Origin: Avimonoglobus sp965151315
GTDB lineage: Bacteria; Bacillota; Clostridia; UBA1381
Direction of reading: 5' to 3'
Assembly (NCBI GenBank): GCA_965151315.1
Contig: CBCTZG010000004.1
Location: 1-64,000, forward strand
DNA length: 64,000 bases
Part shown: one piece after another, positions 32,771-42,184 of the stretch
How positions within the stretch are numbered: the stretch's first letter is position 1
Layout of the letters: the number at the start of each line of letters is the position of its first letter
Translations under genes and position numbers: made by a program
Notes under the pieces: model-generated
Told to the model about the DNA's origin: nothing
Database searches by the model: none
What the model saw: the letters and a program-made list of their open reading frames with translations, nothing else

Positions 32771-32842
32771 AGTAAAACACTCCATTTCTTAGTACAAGTA
32801 TTATATCATACTTGTCTAACAAATAGGGGACAGTTCAGATCC
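32615..32842 (-). mobile_element. remnant of an IS3-family element (left end plus start of orfA)
   Basis: On the minus strand an end TGAACTGTCCCC (inside 32820-32842) is followed by a promoter region with an ACAAGTAT/ATACTTGT inverted repeat and the start of a transposase orfA at 32770. The rest of the element is missing to the left. Terminal TG and ACTGTCCC sequence and the orfA start are typical of IS3/IS150-like elements. Confidence 0.65.
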
Positions 32843-32921
32843 GCTTTTTCTGATTTTTTGTTTGGATTTTGGCCGCTGTATGTCCAGTTTATTAAGAAAA
32901 AATAAACTTTTTGAATAATGG

Positions 32922-32950
32922 TTGCAACCTTTTTGGGTGTATGTTAGTAT
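32922..32950 (+). promoter_or_regulatory. probable promoter for the S-layer-homology protein gene
   Basis: TTGCAA (32922-32927), 17-bp spacer, TAGTAT (32945-32950); -10 only partly matches. Confidence 0.5.
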
Positions 32951-33009
32951 TATGAGTGAAGGGATATTGTATTTCGATTATGAAATTGATACATAATGGA
33001 GGGATCAAG

Positions 33010-36000
33010 ATGAAAAAGAAATTGACATGTATGCTCCTAGCGGCGTCTATGGCGCTGACCTATACGGGCTTTGTCTATGCGGAGGAACCCGTGCCTACAG
33101 ATGTCACGCAGGGGCAGGAGCAGGTCGCGCAGGAGGTCAAGATTTCCGCGGCGGATCTGGAGGCAAAGGGCGGTGAAACAATTACGGTGCCGGTCTCTAT
33201 CGCGGATAATATAGGCTTTACAGATCTGCAGATCACCATGCAGTATAACGCGGAGAATTTGGAACCGGTGGCGGGCTCTACGGCGAACGGAACGGTGCTC
33301 CCGGCCGCGCCGGCTGCCCAGGAGGATGCTGGGAATATTACCTTTACAACTGCTGTCGCTCAGCCGGTTACAGGAAACGGGACATTGTTTTCTTACCAGT
33401 TTAAGGTTAAGGACAGTATTACTACATTTACCCGGACCACCATTGACCTGGTGGTGGGCAAGCTGACCAACAAGCCGGCGGAGGGCGCTGAGACCAGTGT
33501 GCAGAATAACGCGAAGGGCAGCAACCTGGTGATCAACAAGGATGTGTTGACTCAGGTGCAGATCACCATGCCGGATCAGACGCTGCCTTATGATGGTACC
33601 GCAAAGAATGTGCTGGTTTCGGTAGAGCCGGCGGTGGAATATAAAATTACATACGACGGCCAGGAAACAGCCCCGGTCAACGCGGGTGAATATACAGTAG
33701 AGGCCGTTGTGACTGAGGAAGGGTATACTGGCTCGGCCACAGCGAAGCTGACCATTGAGCCGATCCGGCTTGCCGTTAAGGCAGACAGCCTTTCCAAAGG
33801 TGTCGGCAGCCAGGATCCGCCGTTGACCTATACGCTGCAGGAAACAGAGCTGACCCCGGAGGAAACCGGGTTATCAGGTGCCTTGGAACGGGAACCGGGC
33901 GAAGAAAAGGGTGTTTACGCCATCAACCAAGGAACCCTGACCGCGGGTGAAAATTATGCTATTGACTTTACCCCCGGGACCCTGACTATTGAAGATAAGA
34001 AGGAACAGGTTATTTCCGTAGAAGATTTCCCAGCCAAAACCTATGGGGACGACGGATTCCAGATTCAGGTGCAGTATGACCCCGAATCCGGCTTAAACAG
34101 CGCTACCTTTGCCTCCTCTAACCCGGAAGTGGCAACGGTTGATCCGGCGGGAAATGTAGTGATCACCGGCGGGGGAACAACGGATATCATTATCACTGTG
34201 GCAGGCAACGACACCTATGCAGACGCCCAGGTAACCAAAGCGCTGTCTGTACAGAAAAAGGCGTTAGAGGTGGCAGTGGTTACGACGCCAATCACCTACG
34301 GTGATGCCAACGCGGATACGATTGTGACCTACACAGGCGCGAATGGTATCGGCTTTGTAAACGGTGATACGGCGGCATCTTTCCAGGCACCGCTGGAAAT
34401 CACTGGTATTGAGGACTATCAGGCCGGGACCTATTCTGTGACCTTGGGCGGGATTGAGTCCGATGATTATGAGATTACCTACAAAAATGGCACGGTAACC
34501 ATTACTCAGCGGGATATCACGCTGACCCAGCTGGGCGTATTTGATAAAACACCGGACGGCACGGCTGCCGCGGAAGTCAACTTCTCCACAGCTGTTTTTG
34601 ACGGCGTTATTCCTGGGGATGACGTGCAGCTGAATCCTGCCGGCGTAACGGCGACCTTTGCCCAGATGGAAGTCGGGGAAAATATCAGCGTGGCGATCAC
34701 AGGCCTGTCGTTAGCCGGCGCTGACGCGGCGAACTACAACCTGAAAAACCCGGCTTTTGAAACAACGGCGAATATCCGGGAAACCATCACGGCTGCGGAT
34801 ATTGCCGCAGGGATTACCAGTATTCCGGCGCTGCAGAAAAACGCGGCCCAGATTACAATGCCAGCTGTGCCTTCCGATTTCTCCGTAGCGATCAAGAGTT
34901 CTGATCCGGCGGGCGTGATTGCGGCAGATGGCACGATCAAGGCGGCTGCGGAAGATACCTTGGTGAATCTTGTATTTACGGTAACCAGCAAAACCGACCC
35001 GGCGGATACGGCGGATACCCAGCCGATCCCGGTTACAGTCTATCAGTCCGATACCGTTACAATTACTGTAAAATCGCAGAACGAGTCTTATGGTACGGTA
35101 TCTGGCGGCGGAACCTATTTAGTGAATGAAGAGGTCACTGTTTTGGCTACGCCGGAGGATCGGTACCGGTTCTCCCAGTGGGAGGTAAACGGGGAATCTG
35201 AATCCCTGGACGCGGAATATACGTTTATTGCCCGGGAAGACATGACGCTGACCGCTGTTTTCCGGAGCAAGAGCAGCGGCGGCAGCCTGAACTATAACGT
35301 GGCCTCCAAGGTCAAGGCCAATGTAGCCTCGGGCACAGTCATTACAGGTACAGAGGTTACGCTGTCCACAACCACAACGGGCGCTGCGATTTATTATACT
35401 ACCAACAATAAAACACCTACCTCCTCCAGCACAAAATATACAAAGCCGATTGAGATTACGGAGGATACCACCATTAAGGCCATCGCGGTAAAGAGCGGGC
35501 AGACCAGCCCCATTGCTTCCTTCTACTATACAGTCCGGCCGGCCCGGGCCCAGGAAAAGGATAACGCGGCTTCCATCAAATATATGCGGGCGTATGACGA
35601 AGACCGGTTTATGCCGGATAAGGCCGCGACCCGGTTTGATGTATTAGAAGCTTTGGATATGTTATACGATGTAGAAGAGGGGACCACCGAAAAGGAATTT
35701 TCTGACTTGGACGGTGCTGATGCCGAGTTGGTTAACAAGTTTGCCAGCGTAGGCATTATCAGCGGGTATGAGGACGGTACCTTCGGCGGTGAGCGGAATA
35801 TTACCCGCGCTGAGTTTGTAACTATTTTGATGAAACTGTTAGATTACGACGAGGACGCAAACGCTACATCCGGTTTTACGGACATTGACGGGCATTGGGC
35901 AGAGGCCATCATCAATTCCTTTGCTAAGGCCGGCTATGTGTCCGGCTATCCAGACGGCACTTTCAAGCCGGATGAGAAGGTAACCCGGGCGGAGGTTGTG

Positions 36001-36114
36001 TCTGTGCTGAACCGGATCATTGGGATTAAATCTGTGGCGGCTACCCAGCAGTACAGCGACTTGCCGGCAAGCCACTGGGCGTTTGGGCAGATCATGGCTG
36101 TTGCGTATTATTGA
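33010..36114 (+). CDS. secreted S-layer-homology protein with cohesin-like and Ig-like modules
   Basis: 1034 residues from the ATG at 33010 (GGAGGG six bases upstream). A signal peptide (1-24, cut after VYA) leads to a cohesin-like domain (about 40-175), MBG/YDG-type Ig-like repeats (about 185-330 and 415-600), a BIG2-like domain with SSNPEVATVD (about 335-410), an InlB-type B-repeat (about 705-770), a chitobiase/hexosaminidase C-terminal-like domain (about 780-850) and about three SLH motifs, including GIISGYEDGTFGGERNITRA and GYVSGYPDGTFKPDEKVTRA. SLH motifs bind pyruvylated wall polymers, so it should be displayed on the surface. The last SLH motif is short. No catalytic domain seen. Confidence 0.88.
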   Translation: MKKKLTCMLLAASMALTYTGFVYAEEPVPTDVTQGQEQVAQEVKISAADLEAKGGETITVPVSIADNIGFTDLQITMQYNAENLEPVAGSTANGTVLPAAPAAQEDAGNITFTTAVAQPVTGNGTLFSYQFKVKDSITTFTRTTIDLVVGKLTNKPAEGAETSVQNNAKGSNLVINKDVLTQVQITMPDQTLPYDGTAKNVLVSVEPAVEYKITYDGQETAPVNAGEYTVEAVVTEEGYTGSATAKLTIEPIRLAVKADSLSKGVGSQDPPLTYTLQETELTPEETGLSGALEREPGEEKGVYAINQGTLTAGENYAIDFTPGTLTIEDKKEQVISVEDFPAKTYGDDGFQIQVQYDPESGLNSATFASSNPEVATVDPAGNVVITGGGTTDIIITVAGNDTYADAQVTKALSVQKKALEVAVVTTPITYGDANADTIVTYTGANGIGFVNGDTAASFQAPLEITGIEDYQAGTYSVTLGGIESDDYEITYKNGTVTITQRDITLTQLGVFDKTPDGTAAAEVNFSTAVFDGVIPGDDVQLNPAGVTATFAQMEVGENISVAITGLSLAGADAANYNLKNPAFETTANIRETITAADIAAGITSIPALQKNAAQITMPAVPSDFSVAIKSSDPAGVIAADGTIKAAAEDTLVNLVFTVTSKTDPADTADTQPIPVTVYQSDTVTITVKSQNESYGTVSGGGTYLVNEEVTVLATPEDRYRFSQWEVNGESESLDAEYTFIAREDMTLTAVFRSKSSGGSLNYNVASKVKANVASGTVITGTEVTLSTTTTGAAIYYTTNNKTPTSSSTKYTKPIEITEDTTIKAIAVKSGQTSPIASFYYTVRPARAQEKDNAASIKYMRAYDEDRFMPDKAATRFDVLEALDMLYDVEEGTTEKEFSDLDGADAELVNKFASVGIISGYEDGTFGGERNITRAEFVTILMKLLDYDEDANATSGFTDIDGHWAEAIINSFAKAGYVSGYPDGTFKPDEKVTRAEVVSVLNRIIGIKSVAATQQYSDLPASHWAFGQIMAVAYY

Positions 36115-36136
36115 TCTGAACAGGTAAAATAACCAT

Positions 36137-36165
36137 AAAAAAGGCTCTCTTCCGAGAGCCTTTTT
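36137..36165. terminator. bidirectional terminator
   Basis: AAAAAGGCTCTC/GAGAGCCTTTTT stem, loop TTCC, between the convergent SLH-protein and ymdB genes. Confidence 0.9.
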
Positions 36166-36938
36166 CAGCGCTGAAAAATCCGTTCTACAGCTGTAGTTTT
36201 CCCTGCTTCCGGGTCTATGTCAAATACACAGCCGCAGAATTGGCCGGCGCCGGTAGCCAGGGTAAATTTCTGCGGCATACCAGTGGTGAAGCGGTGGACG
36301 ATGGTATTTTTGTCCAGCCCCAATACAGAATGGACCGGCCCGCACATCCCCAGGTCGGTAATGTATCCGGTGCCGCCGGGAAGGATCGTTTCATCCGCGG
36401 TCTGGACATGCGTGTGTGTACCGAATACGGCGGTGACCCTGCCGTCTAAATAATAGCCCATGGCGATTTTTTCACTGGTGGCCTCCGCGTGGAAATCCAC
36501 AAAGATCAGATTGGTTACCTGCCGCAGCCGCTGGATTTCCCGGTCGGCGGCGGCAAAGGGACAGTCCGCCGGCGGCTGCATGAATGTACGGCCCAGCAGG
36601 TTGACGACGCCTACAGTCAAACCGTTTTCCAGCTTCAGCAGCATACTGCCGGCGCCGGGGACGCCGGGACTGAGATTGGCGGGCCGGATAACATCGTCCT
36701 GGTATTGGAACACCTTTACAATATCCGGGCAGCCCCAAACATGGTTCCCCATCGTGATTCCATGGATCCCGCCTTGTTTCAGTTCTTCGTATACCGGCTT
36801 GGAAAGCCCGCGGCCGTGGGCGGCGTTTTCGCCGTTCGCCAAAATACAGTCATAGGCGGCGCCGTGCCGGTCTAAATAGGCAAGCGCCATATCCCGGCCC
36901 ACCCGGCCCATAATATCGCCAATACATAAAATTTTCAT
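36165..36938 (-). CDS. ymdB: YmdB-family metallophosphoesterase
   Basis: 257 residues from the ATG at 36938 (AAAGGG upstream; an earlier in-frame start adds eight unconserved residues). Metal ligands lie in CIGDIMGRVGRD, ANGENAAHG, MGNHVWG, VDFHAE and GTHTHVQTAD. Family members hydrolyse 2',3'-cyclic nucleotides, and B. subtilis YmdB affects biofilm and motility. Directly downstream of rny, the order seen in many Bacillota; an intervening hairpin at 36998 probably makes expression partly separate. Confidence 0.92.
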   Translation of the reverse strand: MKILCIGDIMGRVGRDMALAYLDRHGAAYDCILANGENAAHGRGLSKPVYEELKQGGIHGITMGNHVWGCPDIVKVFQYQDDVIRPANLSPGVPGAGSMLLKLENGLTVGVVNLLGRTFMQPPADCPFAAADREIQRLRQVTNLIFVDFHAEATSEKIAMGYYLDGRVTAVFGTHTHVQTADETILPGGTGYITDLGMCGPVHSVLGLDKNTIVHRFTTGMPQKFTLATGAGQFCGCVFDIDPEAGKTTAVERIFQR

Positions 36939-36997
36939 GCTCAAACCCTTTCTAAGAGGCAAAGCCCCTGTCCGCCGCAGCGGAAAATCAATCTATG

Positions 36998-37029
36998 AAA
37001 AACAGCGGATCGAAAAATCCGCTGTTTTT
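36998..37029 (-). terminator. terminator after rny
   Basis: AAAAACAGCGGAT (36998-37010) pairs with ATCCGCTGTTTTT (37017-37029); on the minus strand a T-run follows. Leaky read-through into ymdB is possible. Confidence 0.82.
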
Positions 37030-37032
37030 GTA

Positions 37033-38604
37033 TTATTTTGCAAAATCAATCGCCCGGGTTTCCCGGATCAAGCTAACCTTAATCTGGCCCGGATATTCCA
37101 ACTCGCTTTCAATGCGCTTTACAATATCCTTCGCAATAATTACCATGCCCGCGTCATCCACCATATCCGGTTTAATCATAATCCGGATCTCGCGGCCGGC
37201 TTGGATAGCGTAGGATTTTTCAACGCCTTCAAAATCATTGGCGATCTCCTCCAGCTTTTGCAGCCGCTTAATATAGGTTTCCAGGTTTTCCCTGCGGGCG
37301 CCCGGCCTTGCGGCGGAAATGGCGTCGGCAGCCTGTACAAGCTGGGCGACAATGGTTTCCGCGTCAATATCCCCGTGGTGGGCCATAATGGCGTGGATTA
37401 CGTCCTTGCTCTCCCGGTATTTTTTCGCGATATCCGCGCCGATGGTAATATGGGAGCCTTCAACCTCATGGTCTACCGCTTTTCCAATATCGTGCAGAAG
37501 TCCAGCCCGGCGGGCTAACGCTACGTCAACGCCAAGCTCCCCAGCCATAACGCCGGCCAAATGCGATACCTCAATAGAATGCTTCAAAACGTTCTGGCCG
37601 TAGCTGGTCCGGAATTTTAGCTTACCCAAAAGCTTGATCAGTTCCGGATGCAGGCCGTGTACGTTGGTTTCAAAGGTGGCGGCCTCGCCCTCCTGCTTAA
37701 TGGTCGCCTCTACCTCCCGCTGGGCCTTAGCCACCGTTTCCTCAATGCGCGCCGGGTGGATCCGGCCGTCTACAATGAGTTTTTCCAAGGCAATCCTGGC
37801 CACCTCCCGGCGGATGGGGTCAAAACTGGAGAGGATTACAGCCTCCGGCGTATCGTCGATAATAAAATCGACTCCAGTCAGGGTCTCCAGGGTACGGATA
37901 TTTCTTCCCTCACGGCCGATAATCCGGCCTTTCATTTCGTCAGACGGCAGGGATACAACAGAAACAGTAGTTTCCGCCACGTGATCCGCCGCTACCTTTT
38001 GAATGGACATTGCGACAATGTTTTTCGCGTTTTTTTCGGCATTTTCTTTTGCCTGCTGCTCAATTTCTTTAACCATAATTGCGGCCTCGTGCCGGGTCTG
38101 ACTTTCAATATCCCGAAGCAGGGTTTGCTTCGCCTCGTCCCGGGTCATTCCGGATATTTTTTCCAGCCCCTCAATCTGCTGCTGCTTCACCGCGGCAATC
38201 TCGGCCTCTTTTTCTTCCAGATTTTTCAGCTTCTGGCTTAAGGTTTGATCCTTTTTCTCCAGCGCTTCTGTCTTTTTGTCTAAGTTTTCCTCTTTTTGAT
38301 TGATTCTGCGTTCCTGCCCGGACAGCTCCCGGCGGCGTTCTTTAATCTCCGCCTCTGCCGCGGCCCGCAGCTTTTGGTTTTCTTCCTTTGCTTCCAGCAT
38401 CAGCTCGCGTTTTTTGGACTTGGCGTTTTTTTCTGCCTGAGCCAAAATGTCCTTTGCCTTTTCTTCCGCAGAACCGATTTCCGCTTCCGCGATCTTCTTT
38501 CTATATGCAATACCGCCCTGGAAAGAAGCGATATTCAGCAACGCAAACACTACCACTGCGATGATAAGTATGATGTCTAAAGGTCCGATTTCAATCACCC
38601 CCAT
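37033..38604 (-). CDS. rny: ribonuclease Y
   Basis: Membrane-anchored endoribonuclease that starts mRNA decay. 523 residues: one N-terminal membrane helix (about 8-27), a long charged coiled coil (about 30-185), a KH RNA-binding domain with IGREGRNIRTLE, and an HD domain with LLHDIGKAVDHE and AIMAHHGDID as metal motifs. The ATG at 38604 has no ribosome site; GGGGGTG lies just after it, so an alternative nearby start is possible. A leader of about 120 bases precedes it. Confidence 0.95.
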   Translation of the reverse strand: MGVIEIGPLDIILIIAVVVFALLNIASFQGGIAYRKKIAEAEIGSAEEKAKDILAQAEKNAKSKKRELMLEAKEENQKLRAAAEAEIKERRRELSGQERRINQKEENLDKKTEALEKKDQTLSQKLKNLEEKEAEIAAVKQQQIEGLEKISGMTRDEAKQTLLRDIESQTRHEAAIMVKEIEQQAKENAEKNAKNIVAMSIQKVAADHVAETTVSVVSLPSDEMKGRIIGREGRNIRTLETLTGVDFIIDDTPEAVILSSFDPIRREVARIALEKLIVDGRIHPARIEETVAKAQREVEATIKQEGEAATFETNVHGLHPELIKLLGKLKFRTSYGQNVLKHSIEVSHLAGVMAGELGVDVALARRAGLLHDIGKAVDHEVEGSHITIGADIAKKYRESKDVIHAIMAHHGDIDAETIVAQLVQAADAISAARPGARRENLETYIKRLQKLEEIANDFEGVEKSYAIQAGREIRIMIKPDMVDDAGMVIIAKDIVKRIESELEYPGQIKVSLIRETRAIDFAK

Positions 38605-38727
38605 AAAATTTTAATAAAAAACGACAAATCGGGGGATGCTGAATATGAAATTATATATTTATAACATATCAATCCCGATATAAAGCATACCCAGATCAAT
38701 AGTTTAAAGAATTAAGCATATAACAAT

Positions 38728-38756
38728 ATTTTAACCTATTTTGGCCATTGTGTCAA
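38728..38756 (-). promoter_or_regulatory. sigma-A promoter for rny
   Basis: Minus-strand TTGACA (38751-38756), 17-bp spacer, TAAAAT (38728-38733). Predicted AT-rich leader of about 120 bases. Confidence 0.78.
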
Positions 38757-38880
38757 GAAAATTTTTAGAATTGCTGCAATTTTGTGTGAAAATTCTGGAA
38801 AAATCTCGATTTTTATAGAATGAATGTTAAATATATTTAAAATGCATAAAAAATGTCGATAAATTTATATGATGATAGTA

Positions 38881-38909
38881 TTTACTGAACAAAAAAACTG
38901 TGATATAAT
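38881..38909 (+). promoter_or_regulatory. sigma-A promoter for the glgB-glgC-glgD unit
   Basis: TTTACT (38881-38886), 17-bp spacer, TATAAT (38904-38909). Confidence 0.72.
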
Positions 38910-38949
38910 GGGAATACGAAATGGAACCAAGGATGAAGGAGGCAGCTTC

Positions 38950-40869
38950 ATGCAGGCGGAAAACAAGAACGAGTGGGCCGGGATCAGTGAATTTCAGCTG
39001 TATTTATTTAATGAGGGGACAAATTATCAGGCATATCATGTATTTGGCCCGCATAAAATAGAAGAAGGGTGGCGGTTTGCTGTTTGGGCGCCCCATGCGG
39101 CCCAGGTGGCCCTTGCGGGAGATTTTAATGGTTGGAGCACAAAAAAGGATCTTCTATCCAAAATCGGGACGACTGGCGTTTGGTATGGCGTATTTCCGGA
39201 TGTTCCGGAGGGCAGCGCCTATAAATACGCTGTCACGGCTCAGGACGGCCGAACGGTTTTGAAGGCGGATCCTTTTGCTTTTTATGCGGAACTCCGGCCG
39301 AACACGGCGTCTATTGTTCAGGATATATCCGGCTACCGGTGGCAGGATAAAAAATGGATGATGCACCGGGAAAAAACAGCGCCGTATGACAAGCCGATGA
39401 ACATTTACGAGGTCCATGCCGGCAGCTGGCGCGTCCATGCTGACGGTAGCTTTTATACTTACCGGGAGCTGGCAGAAAGTCTGGTACCATATGTGCAGGA
39501 GATGGGTTATACCCACATTGAACTGATGCCTCTGACGGAGTATCCTTTTGACGGCTCCTGGGGATATCAGGTGACGGGTTTTTTCTCTCCCACAGCCCGA
39601 TATGGGGAGCCGGCGGAGCTTATGTATTTTGTGGACAAGTGTCACCAGGCCGGGATTGGCGTCATCATGGACTGGGTGCCAGCCCATTTTCCCAAGGATG
39701 CCCACGGCCTGTACCGGTTTGACGGCGCCCCCCTTTACGAGTATGCGGATTCCCGGATGGGCGAGCATAAGGACTGGGGAACCATGGTGTTTGATTACGC
39801 GAAGGCGGAGGTGGTGTCGTTTCTGATGTCTTCCGCGTATTTCTGGGCGGAACAGTACCATGTGGACGGCCTGCGGGTGGATGCCGTATCCTCCATGCTT
39901 TACCGGGATTACAGCCGGAAAAGCGGGGAATGGCTCCCCAATATTTACGGCGGCAACCAGAACCTGGAAGCCATTGATTTTCTCCGCCGGCTGAATACGG
40001 TAATGTTCGCTAATTTCCCCAACATCCTGATGATTGCGGAGGAATCCACCTCCTGGGGACTGGTGACCGGCCGGGTAGAGGATGGCGGGCTGGGCTTCAA
40101 CTATAAATGGAATATGGGCTGGATGAACGATACCCTCCGGTATATGGCCATGGACCCCTATTTCCGGAAGCCGAACCATAATTTGCTGACATTTTTGATG
40201 TTTTACGCCTATTCGGAGAATTTTATCCTGCCCTTGTCCCACGACGAGGTAGTCCACGGGAAACGGTCCCTGCTGGACAAAATGTTTGGCAGCTATACGG
40301 AGAAATTCAGTACCTACCGGGCTTTGCTTGCCTACTATATTTCCCTGCCCGGAAAGAAGCTTTTGTTTATGGGCGGGGAGATCGGCCAGTTTACGGAATG
40401 GAAATTTGACGGACAGGTAGAATGGGAGCTGTTGACCTATGATGCCCATCAGACGCTGCATCAGTTTGTCCGGGAGCTGAATCATTTTTATCTGGAAAAC
40501 AGGCCCTTTTGGGAAATTGACCAAAGCTGGGAGGGCTACCGGTGGATCAATGACAAGGATAGCGATAACTCTGTACTGTCCTATCTCCGGCAGGGAAAAC
40601 GGAAAAGCGACTATATTATCGTCTGCGGGAATTTTACGCCGGTAAAACGGGAAAAATACCGTTTAGGGGTGCCTTCCGCCGGGGAATACACGGTGGTTTT
40701 CCATACGGAATGGAAAAAGTACGGCGGTCAGTGCCGGCAGACGGCCCGGGCCTACCGGGCTGAGAAAAAGAGTGTTTTGGAAATGCCCTATTCTATAGAG
40801 CTGGACCTGCCGGGATTATCGGTAGTGTACCTTCGGAGGAAGAAAAACGAGCGGAAGAAAAAAGCATAA
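38950..40869 (+). CDS. glgB: 1,4-alpha-glucan branching enzyme
   Basis: GH13 enzyme that makes alpha-1,6 branches in glycogen. 639 residues from the ATG at 38950, which has AAGGAGG upstream. An N-terminal carbohydrate-binding domain (FAVWAPHAAQVALAGDFNGW) precedes the barrel. The nucleophile is in DGLRVDAVSSMLYRDYS, the acid/base in IAEESTSW and the stabiliser in LSHDEVVHGK. First gene of the glycogen cluster. Confidence 0.96.
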   Translation: MQAENKNEWAGISEFQLYLFNEGTNYQAYHVFGPHKIEEGWRFAVWAPHAAQVALAGDFNGWSTKKDLLSKIGTTGVWYGVFPDVPEGSAYKYAVTAQDGRTVLKADPFAFYAELRPNTASIVQDISGYRWQDKKWMMHREKTAPYDKPMNIYEVHAGSWRVHADGSFYTYRELAESLVPYVQEMGYTHIELMPLTEYPFDGSWGYQVTGFFSPTARYGEPAELMYFVDKCHQAGIGVIMDWVPAHFPKDAHGLYRFDGAPLYEYADSRMGEHKDWGTMVFDYAKAEVVSFLMSSAYFWAEQYHVDGLRVDAVSSMLYRDYSRKSGEWLPNIYGGNQNLEAIDFLRRLNTVMFANFPNILMIAEESTSWGLVTGRVEDGGLGFNYKWNMGWMNDTLRYMAMDPYFRKPNHNLLTFLMFYAYSENFILPLSHDEVVHGKRSLLDKMFGSYTEKFSTYRALLAYYISLPGKKLLFMGGEIGQFTEWKFDGQVEWELLTYDAHQTLHQFVRELNHFYLENRPFWEIDQSWEGYRWINDKDSDNSVLSYLRQGKRKSDYIIVCGNFTPVKREKYRLGVPSAGEYTVVFHTEWKKYGGQCRQTARAYRAEKKSVLEMPYSIELDLPGLSVVYLRRKKNERKKKA

Positions 40870-40870
40870 C

Positions 40871-40915
40871 GGGCTTTGCCAGCGGCGCGCCGGGGAGCCC
40901 TGCGGACCGGTGCGC
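40871..40915 (+). other. alternative hairpins between glgB and glgC
   Basis: A 9-bp stem 40885-40893 with 40907-40915 (one G-U) competes with GGGCT/AGCCC (40871-40875 with 40896-40900), which would enclose its left arm. There is no T-run, so it is not a plain terminator. A role in mRNA processing or stability is inference. Confidence 0.4.
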
Positions 40916-40959
40916 AGCAGGGATTGGGAAAACGCGGGAGAAAGGTATTCAACGTAGTT

Positions 40960-42165
40960 ATGATTGCGAAAGATTGTGTAGCCATGATCCTGGCCGGGGG
41001 CCAGGGCAGCCGTCTGGGCGCGCTGACAAAAAAGGTGGCGAAGCCGGCTGTAGCCTTTGGGGGGAAGTATCGGATTATTGATTTCCCGTTGTCCAATTGT
41101 GTTCATTCCGGGATTGATACCGTTGGGGTGCTGACCCAGTATCAGCCGCTGGAGCTGAATACATACATCGGCAACGGAAACCCGTGGGACTTAGACCGGA
41201 ACCACGGCGGCGCCTATGTATTGCCCCCATATCAAAGCGCGGAGGCGGGCCGCTGGTATAAAGGCACGGCGGATGCCATTTATCAGAATTTTGCCTTTTT
41301 AGAAAATTTTTCCCCGGAAAACGTATTGATTTTATCCGGCGACCATATTTATAAAATGCATTACGGGGACATGCTGAAGGTCCATGCCAGCTCCGGGGCC
41401 GCAGTGACCATCGCGGTAATGCCCGTCCCCTGGGACGAGGCCAGCCGATTTGGGATCATGAACGTAGATGCGGACGGCAGGATTACGGAATTTGAGGAAA
41501 AGCCCCAAAAGCCCAAAAGCAACCTGGCTTCTATGGGGATTTATATATTTAATTATGAAAAACTGAAGCAGTATCTGACAGAAGACGAAAAGGACCCGGA
41601 ATCCTCCAACGACTTTGGGAAAAATATTATCCCCAAGATGCTGGAAAACGGAGAAAAGCTGGTGAGCTGGCGGTTTGAGGGATATTGGAAGGATGTGGGG
41701 ACGATTTATAGCCTTTGGGAGGCCAATATGGATCTGATCGATACGCCGCCCAAATTCGATATCGGCGACCGGAAATGGAGCATTTATTCTCGGAACCAGG
41801 CCTTGGAGCCCCAATATATCGGCGTAAACGCAAAGCTGGCCAACAGCTGTGTAACAGAGGGCTGCATCATCGACGGCACGGTCAGCCATTCTGTGATTTT
41901 TGAAGACGTAACCATTGGCCGGGGTGCGGTCATTGAAGATTCCGTGATTATGCAGGGGGCCCGGATTGGAGAAAACGCCTGCATAAAACGTGCTATCATC
42001 GGGAGCGGTGTCATCGTAGGTGAGGGCTGCCGGATCGGCCTGGACGAAGCGGAGGAAAATCCTTACGCCTCCCCCATGTGTACCCACGGTATCGTTTTAG
42101 TGGCGAGCGGCGCTGCATTGCCGGCGGACAGTATCATTGCCCGGGGCTCAATGGTTGAAGGATGA
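40960..42165 (+). CDS. glgC: glucose-1-phosphate adenylyltransferase
   Basis: Makes ADP-glucose, the committed glycogen step. 401 residues from the ATG at 40960; the open frame extends upstream but MIAKDCVAMILAGGQGSRLG is the proper beginning. ILAGGQGSRLGALT is the nucleotide loop, SGDHIYKM holds the catalytic aspartate, FEEKPQKPKS the substrate lysine, and a left-handed beta-helix forms the C-terminus. AAAGG is 14 bases upstream, rather far. It probably acts with GlgD. Confidence 0.95.
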   Translation: MIAKDCVAMILAGGQGSRLGALTKKVAKPAVAFGGKYRIIDFPLSNCVHSGIDTVGVLTQYQPLELNTYIGNGNPWDLDRNHGGAYVLPPYQSAEAGRWYKGTADAIYQNFAFLENFSPENVLILSGDHIYKMHYGDMLKVHASSGAAVTIAVMPVPWDEASRFGIMNVDADGRITEFEEKPQKPKSNLASMGIYIFNYEKLKQYLTEDEKDPESSNDFGKNIIPKMLENGEKLVSWRFEGYWKDVGTIYSLWEANMDLIDTPPKFDIGDRKWSIYSRNQALEPQYIGVNAKLANSCVTEGCIIDGTVSHSVIFEDVTIGRGAVIEDSVIMQGARIGENACIKRAIIGSGVIVGEGCRIGLDEAEENPYASPMCTHGIVLVASGAALPADSIIARGSMVEG

Positions 42166-42184
42166 TAAAAGGAGATCGATAAAC

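Noticed and set aside
39154..40524. Minus-strand open frame of 456 codons opposite glgB
   Set aside because: It is the antisense of a well-conserved GH13 gene; GC-rich codon bias leaves such frames open. No family motif in the translation.
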